Origin: Bryobacteraceae bacterium CoA2 C42
GTDB lineage: Bacteria > Acidobacteriota > Terriglobia > Bryobacterales > Bryobacteraceae
DNA length: 35,483 bases
Direction of reading: 5' to 3'
NCBI GenBank assembly: GCA_019931245.1
Contig: JAINDL010000119.1
Span: 1 to 35,483, forward strand
In this document: piece after piece, positions 15,807 to 23,945 of the stretch
Position numbering within the stretch: the stretch's first letter is position 1
Layout: each line of letters begins with the position of its first letter
Notes under the pieces: model-generated
Database searches by the model: none
Told to the model about the DNA's origin: nothing
The model's input: the letters and a program-made list of their open reading frames with translations, nothing else
Made by a program: the position numbers and the translations under genes

Positions 15807-17135
15807 ATGGTGAAATCGGCAGGTCTTCCGACCATAGTCATTGTCGGCCGGCCGAACGTTGGCAAATCGACATTTTTTAACGCAGTCACGGGCACGCGGC
15901 GATCGATCGTGCACGATGAGCCGGGCATCACCCGGGACCGCATCAGCGGGATTGCGACGCACCGGGGGCGCCGGTTCGAGATTATCGACACGGGCGGCAT
16001 TATCCCGGATGATCGTGATCTGATTCCGTCCGAGATTCTGAAGCAGGCGCGGTATGCGCTCGAATCGGCGTCTTCGATCGTCTTTCTGATCGATGGCCGG
16101 ACCGAGATCACGGCGGCCGACCGCGATCTGGCGAAGATGCTCAAGAAGCTCGGCAAGCCGGTGGTGCTGGCGGTGAACAAGATTGACACCGAGAAGAGCC
16201 ACAAGCTGACGATGGGGTTTTACGAACTCGGCATTGAGCCGCTGTTCGCCGTCTCCTCCGAGCACAAGGTGGGCATTCACGAACTGCTCGACTATGTGAC
16301 GGCGGATTTTCCGGTGCAGGTGAAGCCGGAGCCGGGCGAGGAGGCGCCGCCGGAGCGGAAGAAGATCAAAGTGGCGATCATCGGCCGGCCGAACGTGGGC
16401 AAGTCGACGCTGATCAACTCGCTGGTGGGCGCCGAGCGGAGCATTGTGAGCCCGATTGCGGGGACGACGCGGGACGCCGTGGATGAGACGGTGGAGCACG
16501 GCGGCACCGATTTCGTGTTTGTCGACACGGCGGGCATTCGCCGGAAGGGCAAGACGACCGAGGACGCCGAGAAGCTCAGCGTGGTGATGGCGCAGCGGAA
16601 CATCCGGATGGCGAACGTAGTGCTGATCGTCATTGACGCAAGCGAAGGCATCGTGAACCTCGACGCCCACATCGCCGGCTATGCGCACGAGTCGGGGCGG
16701 GCGATTATCATCGTCGTCAACAAATGGGACATTGCGCCGAACAAGAAGAAAGTGGTGTTTGAGCAGGAGCTGCGGGACCAGTTGAAGTTTCTCGAGTTCG
16801 CGCAGATCGCCTTTCTTTCGGCCAAGACCAAGCACGGCGTGGACCGGCTGTACGGCATGATTGAAGAGGCCTACAAGTGGTCGAACCACCGGGTGACGAC
16901 GGGCGAGCTGAACCGCTTCTGCGCCATGGTGGAGCTGAAGCCGGATACCAAGATCAAGTACGTGACGCAGGCCTCGCTGCGGCCGCCGACCTTTGTCGTG
17001 TTCACCGATCGCAAGGAGCTGCACTTTTCGGCCGAGCGGCAGCTGGTGAACCTGTTCCGGAAGCACTTCGGCTACGTGGGGACGCCGATCGTGATTAAGC
17101 ATCGACCGGCGCCCAAACGGAAGCCCAAGAAGTAG
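15807..17135 (+). CDS. der: Ribosome biogenesis GTPase Der (EngA), double G domain
   Basis: The protein has 442 residues. It has two tandem GTPase domains: first GRPNVGKST at 14-22, DTGG at 61-64 and NKID at 124-127; second GRPNVGKST at 193-201, DTAG at 240-243 and NKWD at 305-308. A KH-like C-terminal domain (about 355-430) and a basic tail (KHRPAPKRKPKK) follow. This arrangement is unique to Der, which is essential for assembly of the 50S ribosomal subunit. ATG at 15807 gives the standard N-terminus. The gene is divergent from the phosphatase gene with only about 60 bases between starts. Confidence 0.97.
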   Translation: MVKSAGLPTIVIVGRPNVGKSTFFNAVTGTRRSIVHDEPGITRDRISGIATHRGRRFEIIDTGGIIPDDRDLIPSEILKQARYALESASSIVFLIDGRTEITAADRDLAKMLKKLGKPVVLAVNKIDTEKSHKLTMGFYELGIEPLFAVSSEHKVGIHELLDYVTADFPVQVKPEPGEEAPPERKKIKVAIIGRPNVGKSTLINSLVGAERSIVSPIAGTTRDAVDETVEHGGTDFVFVDTAGIRRKGKTTEDAEKLSVVMAQRNIRMANVVLIVIDASEGIVNLDAHIAGYAHESGRAIIIVVNKWDIAPNKKKVVFEQELRDQLKFLEFAQIAFLSAKTKHGVDRLYGMIEEAYKWSNHRVTTGELNRFCAMVELKPDTKIKYVTQASLRPPTFVVFTDRKELHFSAERQLVNLFRKHFGYVGTPIVIKHRPAPKRKPKK

Positions 17136-17139
17136 GGGC

Positions 17140-18465
17140 TCAGCTCTGGCCGGCGGCGAGGGCGACCGGCTCGCTCACTACCTTCGGCTGCAGGCCGGCT
17201 TTGGCGAGGACGGTGTAGACGACGAAGCCGACGACGAAGCTCGAAAGCGCCAGCGGTTCGACGCCGAGGTTGAGGTTCAGCGCCGGGGAGATGCCCACGA
17301 TGAAGCCCAGCGCCCAGGCGCCGTAGCCAGCCCAGTTGATGCCTTCGCGCGGGCCCGCCCAGCGAAAGCCGCTGAGCCAGTAATCGGCAACCATGGCGCC
17401 GCAGATGGGGCCGAAGGAGGCGCCCACGAGGCCGAAGACGCCGGGCAGGTCGGCGGCTACGCCGGTGCCCGCGAGCACGAGCGCGATGGTGACGCCGACC
17501 AGCGTCGACAGCGAGCGCGAGACGCCGGGCAGCATCGTTGCAAAGCTGTTGCCGGCGATGAAGGCGCAGAAGCAGGCCGGGACGATGGAGGCGAGGGCGA
17601 AGAGGAAGAACATGGAGGTGGCCATGGCGCCGCCCATCGAGCCGATAACGGCGTCGTAGCTGTAGCTGTTGATGGCCGGGTTCAGCACGCGGGCGCCGGC
17701 CACGGAAAGCAGCGGCAGGCCGCCGGCGATGAGGATGGCGCCGGCGATGCCGACGAGGCCGCCCAGGCGAACGTCCTTTTCATTGCGCGAGTTCATGCCG
17801 AAGTCGACGCCCGCGGCGCCGGCGGTGGCGAAGAAGCCGATGACGGTTTGGAGAATGGTGGCGATGGCGCCCCAGTTATCGGCGAGCGTGGGCTGATGCT
17901 GGCTGATGCCGCCCTGCACGCGGAAGAAGACGACCAGGATCATCAACAGCGGAATGGCGTTGAGGAACAGCGAGGCGCGGGCGACGTACTGGATGCCGAG
18001 GATGCCGATGGTGGCCATGATGTAGGCCCAGAGGGCGGCGACGAGCCAGAAGGTGGGGGTGCCGGCGGTGGGGTCGAGGCCGAGACCCATGAGGATGAAC
18101 CGGGTGGAGGTGAACGTGCCGACGGCGAACCAGCCGACCTGCAGCAGGCCCATGAAGAGGCCGGGCATGGGGTAGCCGCCGAGCGTGCCGAAGGTGGAGC
18201 TGCCGATGACGTAGAGCGGGAAGCCGGTCTTCATGCCGAGCATGCCGGGCACGTAGTAGAAGAGCGCGTAGCAGATGAGGCCGGCGGCGGCGAGAGCGGC
18301 GATGCAGACGCCGAGGCTGGCGCGGTCGATGGTGCCCTGCGCCATGGTCTGGTAGAAGACGATCCAAAGAAAGACGCCGGCGTAGGTGGGCGCGGTGTTG
18401 GTGAACCAGGGAGCCCGGTTGGACGCCGGGTTCGGTTTAGTTTGCGTGATGTAGGCAGGGAGCAT
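17140..18465 (-). CDS. NCS1-family nucleobase permease (cytosine/purine/allantoin type)
   Basis: The protein has 441 residues and about 12 predicted membrane helices. It shows the NCS1 pattern: APWFTNTAPTYAGVFLWIVFYQ in the first part, GSSTFGTLGGYPMPGLFMGLLQVGWFAVGTF in helices 3-4, and SFGPICGAMVADYWL late in the protein. NCS1 proteins import cytosine, purines, hydantoins or allantoin with Na+ or H+. The substrate cannot be read from sequence. No deaminase or purine-degradation gene lies next to it, so it may serve salvage. The stop is 4 bases from the convergent der stop. Confidence 0.85.
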   Translation of the reverse strand: MLPAYITQTKPNPASNRAPWFTNTAPTYAGVFLWIVFYQTMAQGTIDRASLGVCIAALAAAGLICYALFYYVPGMLGMKTGFPLYVIGSSTFGTLGGYPMPGLFMGLLQVGWFAVGTFTSTRFILMGLGLDPTAGTPTFWLVAALWAYIMATIGILGIQYVARASLFLNAIPLLMILVVFFRVQGGISQHQPTLADNWGAIATILQTVIGFFATAGAAGVDFGMNSRNEKDVRLGGLVGIAGAILIAGGLPLLSVAGARVLNPAINSYSYDAVIGSMGGAMATSMFFLFALASIVPACFCAFIAGNSFATMLPGVSRSLSTLVGVTIALVLAGTGVAADLPGVFGLVGASFGPICGAMVADYWLSGFRWAGPREGINWAGYGAWALGFIVGISPALNLNLGVEPLALSSFVVGFVVYTVLAKAGLQPKVVSEPVALAAGQS

Positions 18466-18529
18466 GGCCCGTTATTCTATGCTTTCCGGCGCAAAAGAGC
18501 GAGCGGGGCGTGCGAAGCTGAGGGGGTAG

Positions 18530-19453
18530 ATGTCGATTGCCGATTCGCTGCGGGCCGAGATTGCCCGCGAGGGACCGATTCCGTTCTCCCGCTTCATGGA
18601 GGTGGCGCTGTACGATCCGGCGGGCGGTTACTACCGGCGGGACCACTTTGGACGCGAGGGTGACTACTATACGGCCGAGCAGTTGCAGCCGGTGTTCGGC
18701 CTGCTGTTGCGGCGCTGGTGCGAGCAGCAGGGGATCGCACGCGTCGTGCAGTTGGGTGCGGGGCGGGCAGCGCTGGGCGAGACGTTCGGGGGCTTGGAGT
18801 ACACGCCGATCGACATCGGCTACGGCGCGTGGCCGGAGGGCTTCCGCGGCCTTGTGCTGGCGCACGAGTTTTTTGATGCGCTGCCCGTGGATGTGAGCGA
18901 GCGCGGGGCGGGGGGATGGCGGGAGCGGCGGGTGGGGATCAGCAGTGGGCGCTTTGTATGGCAGCCGGGGGCGGCGGTGGTAGTGGAAGAGCTGCCAGCG
19001 GAGGTCGAGGTGGCTGAAGTGCCGGTGGGCATGGAGCGCGCGATGCGGCAGATTGCGGCGCAGACCGCGGCCGGTCATCTGCTGGTGATCGATTATGGCT
19101 ACACGGAGCGCGAGCGGATTCGGTTTCCGCAGGGGTCGCTGCTGAGCTACCGGCGGCACTGTGCGATTGACGATGTGTTGCGCGATCCGGGCGAGCAGGA
19201 CATTACGGCGCATGTGCCTTTTATGACCCTGGAGCGCGTGGCGGCCGAGTGTGAGTTTACGCTCGAACGGAGTGAGTCGCTGGGTTCGTTTTTGCTTGGG
19301 ATCGGCGAGGCGGATGAGTTCCGGTTTCTGGAGTTGGAGGGGGATGCGGCGCGGCGGCTGCAGTTGAAGACGCTGCTGTTTGATCTCGGGGAGTCGTTTC
19401 GCGCGCTGTGGTTCACAAAGCGCGAAAGGCCCGCGAACAGGGCCAAGAAATGA
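18530..19453 (+). CDS. Compact SAM-dependent methyltransferase of the MidA/NDUFAF7 family
   Basis: The protein has 307 residues. Signatures are PFSRFMEVALYDPAGGYY, FGREGDYYTAEQL (equivalent to the GDFxTAPE block), LAHEFFDALPVDV, LLVIDYGY and GSLLSYRRH. These match MidA/NDUFAF7, which in mitochondria methylates an arginine of a complex I subunit. The protein is shorter than usual: between the glycine-rich loop LGAGRAALG and the AHEFFDALP block about 25-30 residues that normally complete SAM motifs I-II seem reduced. A GAGGGGG site precedes the ATG at 18530. A strong hairpin directly follows the stop. No complex I genes are present nearby. Confidence 0.78.
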   Translation: MSIADSLRAEIAREGPIPFSRFMEVALYDPAGGYYRRDHFGREGDYYTAEQLQPVFGLLLRRWCEQQGIARVVQLGAGRAALGETFGGLEYTPIDIGYGAWPEGFRGLVLAHEFFDALPVDVSERGAGGWRERRVGISSGRFVWQPGAAVVVEELPAEVEVAEVPVGMERAMRQIAAQTAAGHLLVIDYGYTERERIRFPQGSLLSYRRHCAIDDVLRDPGEQDITAHVPFMTLERVAAECEFTLERSESLGSFLLGIGEADEFRFLELEGDAARRLQLKTLLFDLGESFRALWFTKRERPANRAKK

Positions 19454-19456
19454 TTG

Positions 19457-19480
19457 CGGCCCCGGCGGAGGCCGGGGCCG
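19457..19480 (+). terminator. GC-rich intrinsic terminator after the methyltransferase gene
   Basis: A perfect 10-bp stem (CGGCCCCGGC with its complement) closes a GGAG tetraloop three bases after the stop codon. It is followed by TTTGGGTT, a short and interrupted U tract. The stem is strong, the tail is weak. Confidence 0.65.
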
Positions 19481-19515
19481 TTTGGGTTATGCGAAGGAAT
19501 GTTGGAAGCGGAAAA

Positions 19516-19809
19516 CTAGGCTTTCTTCGCGGCGGCTTTCTTGGCCGGAGCAGCGGCCTTCTTGGCCGGCGCGGCGGCCTTCTTGGCCGGAGCAGCGGCC
19601 TTCTTGGCCGGAGCAGCGGCCTTCTTGGCCGGCGCGGCAGCCTTTTTAGCCGGCGCGGCAGCTTTCTTAGCCGGAGCAGCAGCCTTCTTGGCCGGAGCGA
19701 CAGCCTTCTTGGCCGGAGCCGCGGCCTTCTTGGCGGGCGCGGCCGCCTTCTTGGCCGGAGCGGCTTTTTTCGCCGGAGCTGGCTTCGGGGGTGCGGTTGC
19801 GTTCTTCAT
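19516..19809 (-). CDS. Lys/Ala/Pro-repeat protein, histone H1-like nucleoid protein candidate
   Basis: The protein has 97 residues and is almost entirely repeats of AKKAAAP, with no other domain. After MKNATAPPKPAP come one 6-residue unit, ten 7-residue units (one with Val) and a final AKKAAAKKA. Such Lys/Ala/Pro tails occur in bacterial histone H1-like proteins, in AlgP-type regulators and as C-terminal extensions of HU, where they bind DNA through charge. Here the tail stands alone without an HU domain. A GGGAGA site lies about 9 bases before the ATG at 19809, and a near-consensus promoter lies 60-90 bases upstream, which supports this strand and start. The opposite strand is also open but codes an implausible Ala/Gly/Phe repeat. 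Confidence 0.8.
   Translation of the reverse strand: MKNATAPPKPAPAKKAAPAKKAAAPAKKAAAPAKKAVAPAKKAAAPAKKAAAPAKKAAAPAKKAAAPAKKAAAPAKKAAAPAKKAAAPAKKAAAKKA
19519..19773 (-). repeat. 21-bp tandem repeat array inside the histone-like gene
   Basis: About twelve imperfect units of 21 bp (one of 18 bp) encode the 7-residue AKKAAAP repeat. Most sequence differences between units are synonymous or wobble changes such as GGAGCAG against GGCGCGG, which shows selection on the protein. Copy number is likely to vary between strains. Confidence 0.85.
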
Positions 19810-19867
19810 AGAGTGATTCTCCCTAACATCTTTCTGGCGCTCTCCAGAGAGAACGCGGTTGTGACCA

Positions 19868-19896
19868 TATATAAAGTTCTTCCCTCGTAAAGTCAA
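19868..19896 (-). promoter_or_regulatory. Near-consensus housekeeping promoter of the histone-like gene
   Basis: Reading the minus strand, TTGACT (19891-19896) and TATATA (19868-19873) are separated by exactly 17 bases in an unusually AT-rich patch. Transcription would start near 19861, giving a leader of about 50 bases before the ATG at 19809. It is the best sigma-70-type promoter match I found in the window, consistent with high expression. Confidence 0.7.
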
Positions 19897-19933
19897 GAAA
19901 AAAAGTAGGCCGGCTGGACCGCGGAGTAGCAAA

Positions 19934-20686
19934 ATGCTGAGTGTTTTCGCAAAAAAAACGAAAGTGCGAGAGAATGTCGTTATGCAAGCCGGGCCGTCAC
20001 TGTCATTCGGAGCCAATAAATATAGGGGTTTGACGTATCTGCTGTTGTTGGTGGGCGGCTTGGCGGCGGTGGGCTGCGGCGGCGGCAGGCGTCTCAAAAT
20101 TAGCAGTCCGGTGGCGCCGCTGGGCGCTTCCGAAGAGGGCGTGGCGAGTTGGTACGGAGAGCCGTATCATGGTCGCCGCGCGGCGAATGGCGAGGTGTAC
20201 AACATGCACGCGATGACCGCCGCGCATCCGGCGCTGCCCTTTGAAACCTGGGTGTCGGTGCGGAACCTGAGCAACCGGCAGACGACCGCCGTGCGCATCA
20301 CGGACCGGGGCCCGTTTGTGAAGGGACGGGTGATTGATCTGTCGCGCGCGGCGGCCGAACAGATAGACCTCGTGCGGCTGGGAGTGGCCAAAGTGAGGCT
20401 CACGGTGATCGCGCCGCCGCGGGCGTATGAACGGGGCCGGGAGTTCACCGTGCAGGTGACCACGGCGCGCACGCGGAAGAACGCGGAGTGGATTGAAGGC
20501 AAGCTGAAGGCGCGCTACCGCGACGTGTTTGTCCGTTACCGTCCGGCGGTGGCCAAGGGGGGCACGCCGGAATCCTGGCGCGTGCTGGTGGGCCGGGTGG
20601 ATAGCGTGGAGCAGGCCCAGGAGAGGCTGCGCGAAGTACGGGCGGAGTATCCCAACTCGTTCGTCATCGGCTGGGACGTGGAGTAG
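19934..20686 (+). CDS. rlpA: RlpA-like septal/peptidoglycan lipoprotein with DPBB and SPOR domains
   Basis: The protein has 250 residues. A hydrophobic signal ends in LAAVGC, an acceptable though imperfect lipobox. The double-psi beta-barrel domain (about 68-160) carries the RlpA signatures GVASWYGEPYHGRRAANGEVYN, MTAAHPALPF and VRITDRGPFVKGRVIDLSRAAA, including the catalytic-type Asp. A SPOR-like domain covers about 172-248 (FTVQVTTARTRKNAEWIEGKLKAR). RlpA proteins cleave or bind peptidoglycan stripped of stem peptides and sit at the division septum. GGAG lies 8 bases before the ATG at 19934. An ATG at 19982 would give a shorter, more usual signal peptide. Confidence 0.88.
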   Translation: MLSVFAKKTKVRENVVMQAGPSLSFGANKYRGLTYLLLLVGGLAAVGCGGGRRLKISSPVAPLGASEEGVASWYGEPYHGRRAANGEVYNMHAMTAAHPALPFETWVSVRNLSNRQTTAVRITDRGPFVKGRVIDLSRAAAEQIDLVRLGVAKVRLTVIAPPRAYERGREFTVQVTTARTRKNAEWIEGKLKARYRDVFVRYRPAVAKGGTPESWRVLVGRVDSVEQAQERLREVRAEYPNSFVIGWDVE

Positions 20687-20830
20687 CGCATTCCCCCTTG
20701 TCGGGGAGACGCGATGTTGTGAAACAGGGCGAGAGGTATTGTGCGGTCTCTCAAGAAAAAGTTAGAGTAATGGGAAAAGGCTGCCACTAGTTCGGCTGAG
20801 CGGACTCTTCCGATCCGTCGAGACCACCCC

Positions 20831-21862
20831 ATGAATCTTCCTTCTTCTGCGTCGTCGTTTTCCATTCCGCCTGCTCTGGTAGGTCAATCTCCGCGGCTGC
20901 GTCATGTGCAACGGATGGTGGAAAAGCTGGCGAATGGCCGCTGGCCCGCTCTAATCCTGGGAGAGACGGGAACGGGCAAGGAAGTGGTGGCCCGTTCGAT
21001 CCACGCGGCCAACCCTGTTGGCAGCTTCGTCACCATCGACTGCTCGGCTTTCGTGGGGCCATTGATGGAGAGCGAGCTGTTTGGGCACCGGCGGGGAGCC
21101 TTTACGGGCGCCGACCGGGACAAGGTGGGACTGATTGAGGCGGCCGACGGCGGCACGGCGTTCTTTGACGAAATCGGCGAACTGCCGCTCGATCTACAAG
21201 CCAAACTCCTGCGGGTTCTGCAGGAGAAGGAGTTCCGTCCGCTGGGTTCCACGGTGACGCGGCGGTCGGACTTCCGCATTATCGCCGCCACCAATCGTGA
21301 CCTGGCCAAAGAGGTCGACAAGGGGACGTTCCGGCAGGATCTCTACTACCGGTTGAATGTGGTGACGTTGCGGCTTCCTCCGCTGCGCGATCGCCGCGAG
21401 GATATTCCCGCCCTGCTGCAGCACTTCCTCAAGAAGTACGGATCGAACCACAGCTTCACACAGGAGGCGCTCGAATCGGCTCTGGCCTATGACTGGCCGG
21501 GGAATGTGCGGGAACTCGAGAACTCGATCCAGCACATGGTCGCCATCCACACCGGTCCGCTGCTGCAGGCCCGGGATTTGCCTTCGCCGATCCAGAACTT
21601 TCACTATCTGCGGCGGTCGGCCACGCCCGGCCTGGCGATGGCGGCGGCGGCGGCACAGGCATCGGCGCCGCAGGGGGGCGCGGCCGGAGCGCAGCCCGCG
21701 TTCGTTTCCTCGCCGGTGTTGCCACTCGTTGAGATGGAGCGGCGGGCGATTTTGAGCGCACTGGACTATACGAAGGGCGACCGGTTGATGGCGGCGCATC
21801 TGTTGGGAATCGGCCGCACCACTCTTTATCGCAAGCTGAAGGAATACCAGCTGGGCGACTGA
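20831..21862 (+). CDS. Sigma-54-dependent transcription activator without N-terminal sensory domain
   Basis: The protein has 343 residues. The AAA+ domain starts almost at once (ALVGQSPRLR at 15): Walker A GETGTGKE at 44-51, the sigma-54 contact loop GAFTGA at 89-94, and Walker B FFDE at 111-114. WPGNVRELENSI follows near residue 222. An Ala/Gln-rich linker leads to a Fis-type helix-turn-helix (about 300-340; LGIGRTTLYRKLKEY). All parts needed to drive sigma-54 polymerase are intact, but there is no receiver, GAF or PAS domain, as in PspF. Control must come from a partner protein or from expression level. The receiver protein encoded 33 bases downstream is a candidate partner. Confidence 0.92.
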   Translation: MNLPSSASSFSIPPALVGQSPRLRHVQRMVEKLANGRWPALILGETGTGKEVVARSIHAANPVGSFVTIDCSAFVGPLMESELFGHRRGAFTGADRDKVGLIEAADGGTAFFDEIGELPLDLQAKLLRVLQEKEFRPLGSTVTRRSDFRIIAATNRDLAKEVDKGTFRQDLYYRLNVVTLRLPPLRDRREDIPALLQHFLKKYGSNHSFTQEALESALAYDWPGNVRELENSIQHMVAIHTGPLLQARDLPSPIQNFHYLRRSATPGLAMAAAAAQASAPQGGAAGAQPAFVSSPVLPLVEMERRAILSALDYTKGDRLMAAHLLGIGRTTLYRKLKEYQLGD

Positions 21863-21895
21863 GACTTTCGGGGACGGCGAGCCACTTTTGGGGTG

Positions 21896-22828
21896 ATGAA
21901 TTCGCCTACGCCCGCCCGTATCCGCAGCCGGGTTTTGCTTGTCGAATCCGACCCGTGGGATGCCGGTCTGGTTCAGGAGGCTCTCGATGAGCTGGAGGAG
22001 CAGCAGTACCGCAAGCTGCTTCCCTGGCACATGGAGCTGTATCATGCCGAGACGCTGGCCGAAGCGCTGGCGGCTCTCGAGCAGGAGAGCTTTGACATCC
22101 TGCTGTTGAATCTGGACCTCACCGACAGCCAGGCGCTGCACACGTTTCTGCGGATCCAGCCGCGGAGCGGCACGGCGCCCATCGTCGTGCTCTGCAGTGC
22201 GCGCGACGAGTACACGGCGCTGGCGGCGGTGCGCGAGGGAGCTTTCTCCTATCTGCTCAAGGAGGATCTGGACTGCCTGCCGCTGGCGCGGACGCTGCGG
22301 TCCGCCATGGAACGCCAGCAGGCGATGGTGGCGCGGGCGGAACTGCCGCTGCTCGATGAGTTCACCAGCCTGATCTCGCGCGACGGCTTCGTTTTGCTGG
22401 GGGAGCAATCGCTGCAGCTGGCGGCGCGCTGGGGGCGGCCGGCGACGCTGTTTCTGATCGAGCTAACGGGCTTCTCGCTGCTCGAAGAGACCTATGGAAG
22501 CCAGGCGCACGATCTGGCGCTGATTGAGACCGGCGATCTGCTGCGGGGGGTTTTCCGGGAGTCGGATGTGATTGCGCGGCTGCAGGGGGATACGTTCGGG
22601 GTGCTTTGCTTTGACGATCCGGCGGAGTTGGAGACGATCGATCACCGCGTCGACCGCTATCTGCAATCGCTGTCTCCGTATCCGTCCAAGCGGCCGCCGT
22701 TGACGTATCTGACGGGTCAAGCCACGCTGGTGCCGTCGGTGGCGACGAATCTAGACGTGATGCTCGAGCGCGCCGAAGCGGATTTGGCGGCCAACCGCGG
22801 CCGGGAGATGGCTCCGGCGGCGGGATAG
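21896..22828 (+). CDS. Response regulator: receiver domain plus degenerate GGDEF domain
   Basis: The protein has 310 residues. The receiver (about 10-130) keeps the acidic pair region Glu17/Asp19, the phosphorylated Asp74 (LNLDL), and the switch Lys122 (YLLKED). The second half (about 155-300) follows the GGDEF fold (ATLFLIELTGFSLLEETYG, ESDVIARLQGDTFGVLCF), but the active-site motif is QGDTF instead of GGDEF. Loss of the first Gly and the Glu suggests no diguanylate cyclase activity; it may bind a nucleotide or a partner. The ATG at 21896 follows the activator gene by 33 bases, and a GTG three bases earlier is possible. No histidine kinase is nearby. Confidence 0.82.
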   Translation: MNSPTPARIRSRVLLVESDPWDAGLVQEALDELEEQQYRKLLPWHMELYHAETLAEALAALEQESFDILLLNLDLTDSQALHTFLRIQPRSGTAPIVVLCSARDEYTALAAVREGAFSYLLKEDLDCLPLARTLRSAMERQQAMVARAELPLLDEFTSLISRDGFVLLGEQSLQLAARWGRPATLFLIELTGFSLLEETYGSQAHDLALIETGDLLRGVFRESDVIARLQGDTFGVLCFDDPAELETIDHRVDRYLQSLSPYPSKRPPLTYLTGQATLVPSVATNLDVMLERAEADLAANRGREMAPAAG

Positions 22829-22898
22829 TTTCGGGGGATGCAGTCCCACCCGCGCATGAGGCTGCGCCGCGGGGAGGGTGTTACGCTTAGGGGGACAC

Positions 22899-23945
22899 GT
22901 GCGGATTGCTCTCGATGCCACCTACAGCGTGAGTTCGCAGCCGACCGGGGTGGCGGTTTACTCCCGCGAGATGCTGTGGGGTCTGCCGCGCCGGCACCCG
23001 GCGGCTCGTTACTATTTCTGCTACCGGCCGCACCGGCTCCTGCGGTCGCTGGAGGCGTTTCTGCCGCGGGGCGCGGCCCGGCGGCCGCTGCTTGAAACCT
23101 GGGCGCCGGCGGCGCATATTTTCCACGGGTTGAACCAGCGGGTTCCGCGGCTCACGGGACGGCACCGGGTGGTAACGACGTTTCATGATCTGTTCGTGAT
23201 GACGAGCGACTATTCGACCCTGGAGTTCCGCACGCGCTTTGCGGCGCAGGCCCGGGAGGCAGCCAACCGGTCCGATCTGATTCTGACGGTGAGTTCGTTT
23301 ACGGCCTCCCAGGTGACCGGCTTGCTGGGCATTGAGCGGTCCCGGGTACGCGTCGTGCATCACGGGGTGTCGCACCCGGGGCGCAAACGGTTGAGCGAAC
23401 TGCCGGTACGAAAGCCCTGGATTCTTTCGGTCGGGGCGATTCAGAAGCGGAAGAACACGGGGCGGCTAATCCGTGCCTTTGAGGGTTTGCCCGCGGGATG
23501 GCGGCTCGTGTTGGCCGGGGCGCCCACCGGCTTTGGGTCGGCGGAGATTCTGGAGCAGATAGCGGCTAGTCCGCGTCGGCGGGAAATTGATGTGCTTGGC
23601 TACGTTTCCCCGCAGCGACTGGAGGCCCTTTACGGCCAGGCGGCGATCTTTGCCTTTCCTTCTCTTGACGAGGGCTTTGGGATTCCGGCCATTGAGGCGA
23701 TGGCGTGGGGACTGCCGGTGGTGACTTCCAACCGCTCCGCATTACCGGAGGTCACGGGCGAAGCGGCCTTCCACGTCAATCCGGAGGACGTAGAGGAGTT
23801 GCGTTTCACGCTGCAGACCCTGATGGAGCAGCCGAGTCTACGCGAAACCATGGTGCATCGGGGCCTGACGCACGCAGCGGAGTTTAGCTGGGATCGAGCC
23901 GTGGACCAGACCTGGACGGCCTATCACGAGTTGCTCGACCGCTAG
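22899..23945 (+). CDS. GT4-family glycosyltransferase
   Basis: The protein has 348 residues with the GT-B fold. The N-terminus RIALDATYSVSSQPTGVAVYSREML fits the acceptor domain of GT4 enzymes. The donor domain shows ILSVGAIQKRKNTGRLIRAF and the E-x7-E motif region EGFGIPAIEAMAWGLPVVTSNRSALPEV. It should transfer a sugar from a nucleotide donor onto a lipid, glycan or small acceptor; the substrate is unknown. GTG at 22899, with AGGGGG just upstream, gives the typical start; a GTG at 22878 adds seven residues. No other polysaccharide genes are adjacent. Its stop abuts the stop of the convergent gene. Confidence 0.88.
   Translation: MRIALDATYSVSSQPTGVAVYSREMLWGLPRRHPAARYYFCYRPHRLLRSLEAFLPRGAARRPLLETWAPAAHIFHGLNQRVPRLTGRHRVVTTFHDLFVMTSDYSTLEFRTRFAAQAREAANRSDLILTVSSFTASQVTGLLGIERSRVRVVHHGVSHPGRKRLSELPVRKPWILSVGAIQKRKNTGRLIRAFEGLPAGWRLVLAGAPTGFGSAEILEQIAASPRRREIDVLGYVSPQRLEALYGQAAIFAFPSLDEGFGIPAIEAMAWGLPVVTSNRSALPEVTGEAAFHVNPEDVEELRFTLQTLMEQPSLRETMVHRGLTHAAEFSWDRAVDQTWTAYHELLDR

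Noticed and set aside
15741-17102. 453-codon open frame opposite der
   Set aside because: The sequence is Arg/His/Leu-rich with no motif, while the plus strand encodes a complete Der with both GTPase domains.
19516-19790. Regular 21-bp repeats suggesting a CRISPR array
   Set aside because: The units are contiguous without spacers, keep a reading frame, and have no cas genes nearby.
19541-19816. Plus-strand repeat frame reading AAFLAGA units
   Set aside because: It is the complement of the Lys/Ala/Pro repeat. The minus strand has promoter, ribosome binding site and synonymous variation.
20687-20830. Sigma-54 promoter or small gene before the sigma-54 activator
   Set aside because: No GG-N10-GC pattern with correct context and no coding frame was seen; only weak sigma-70-like hexamers are present.
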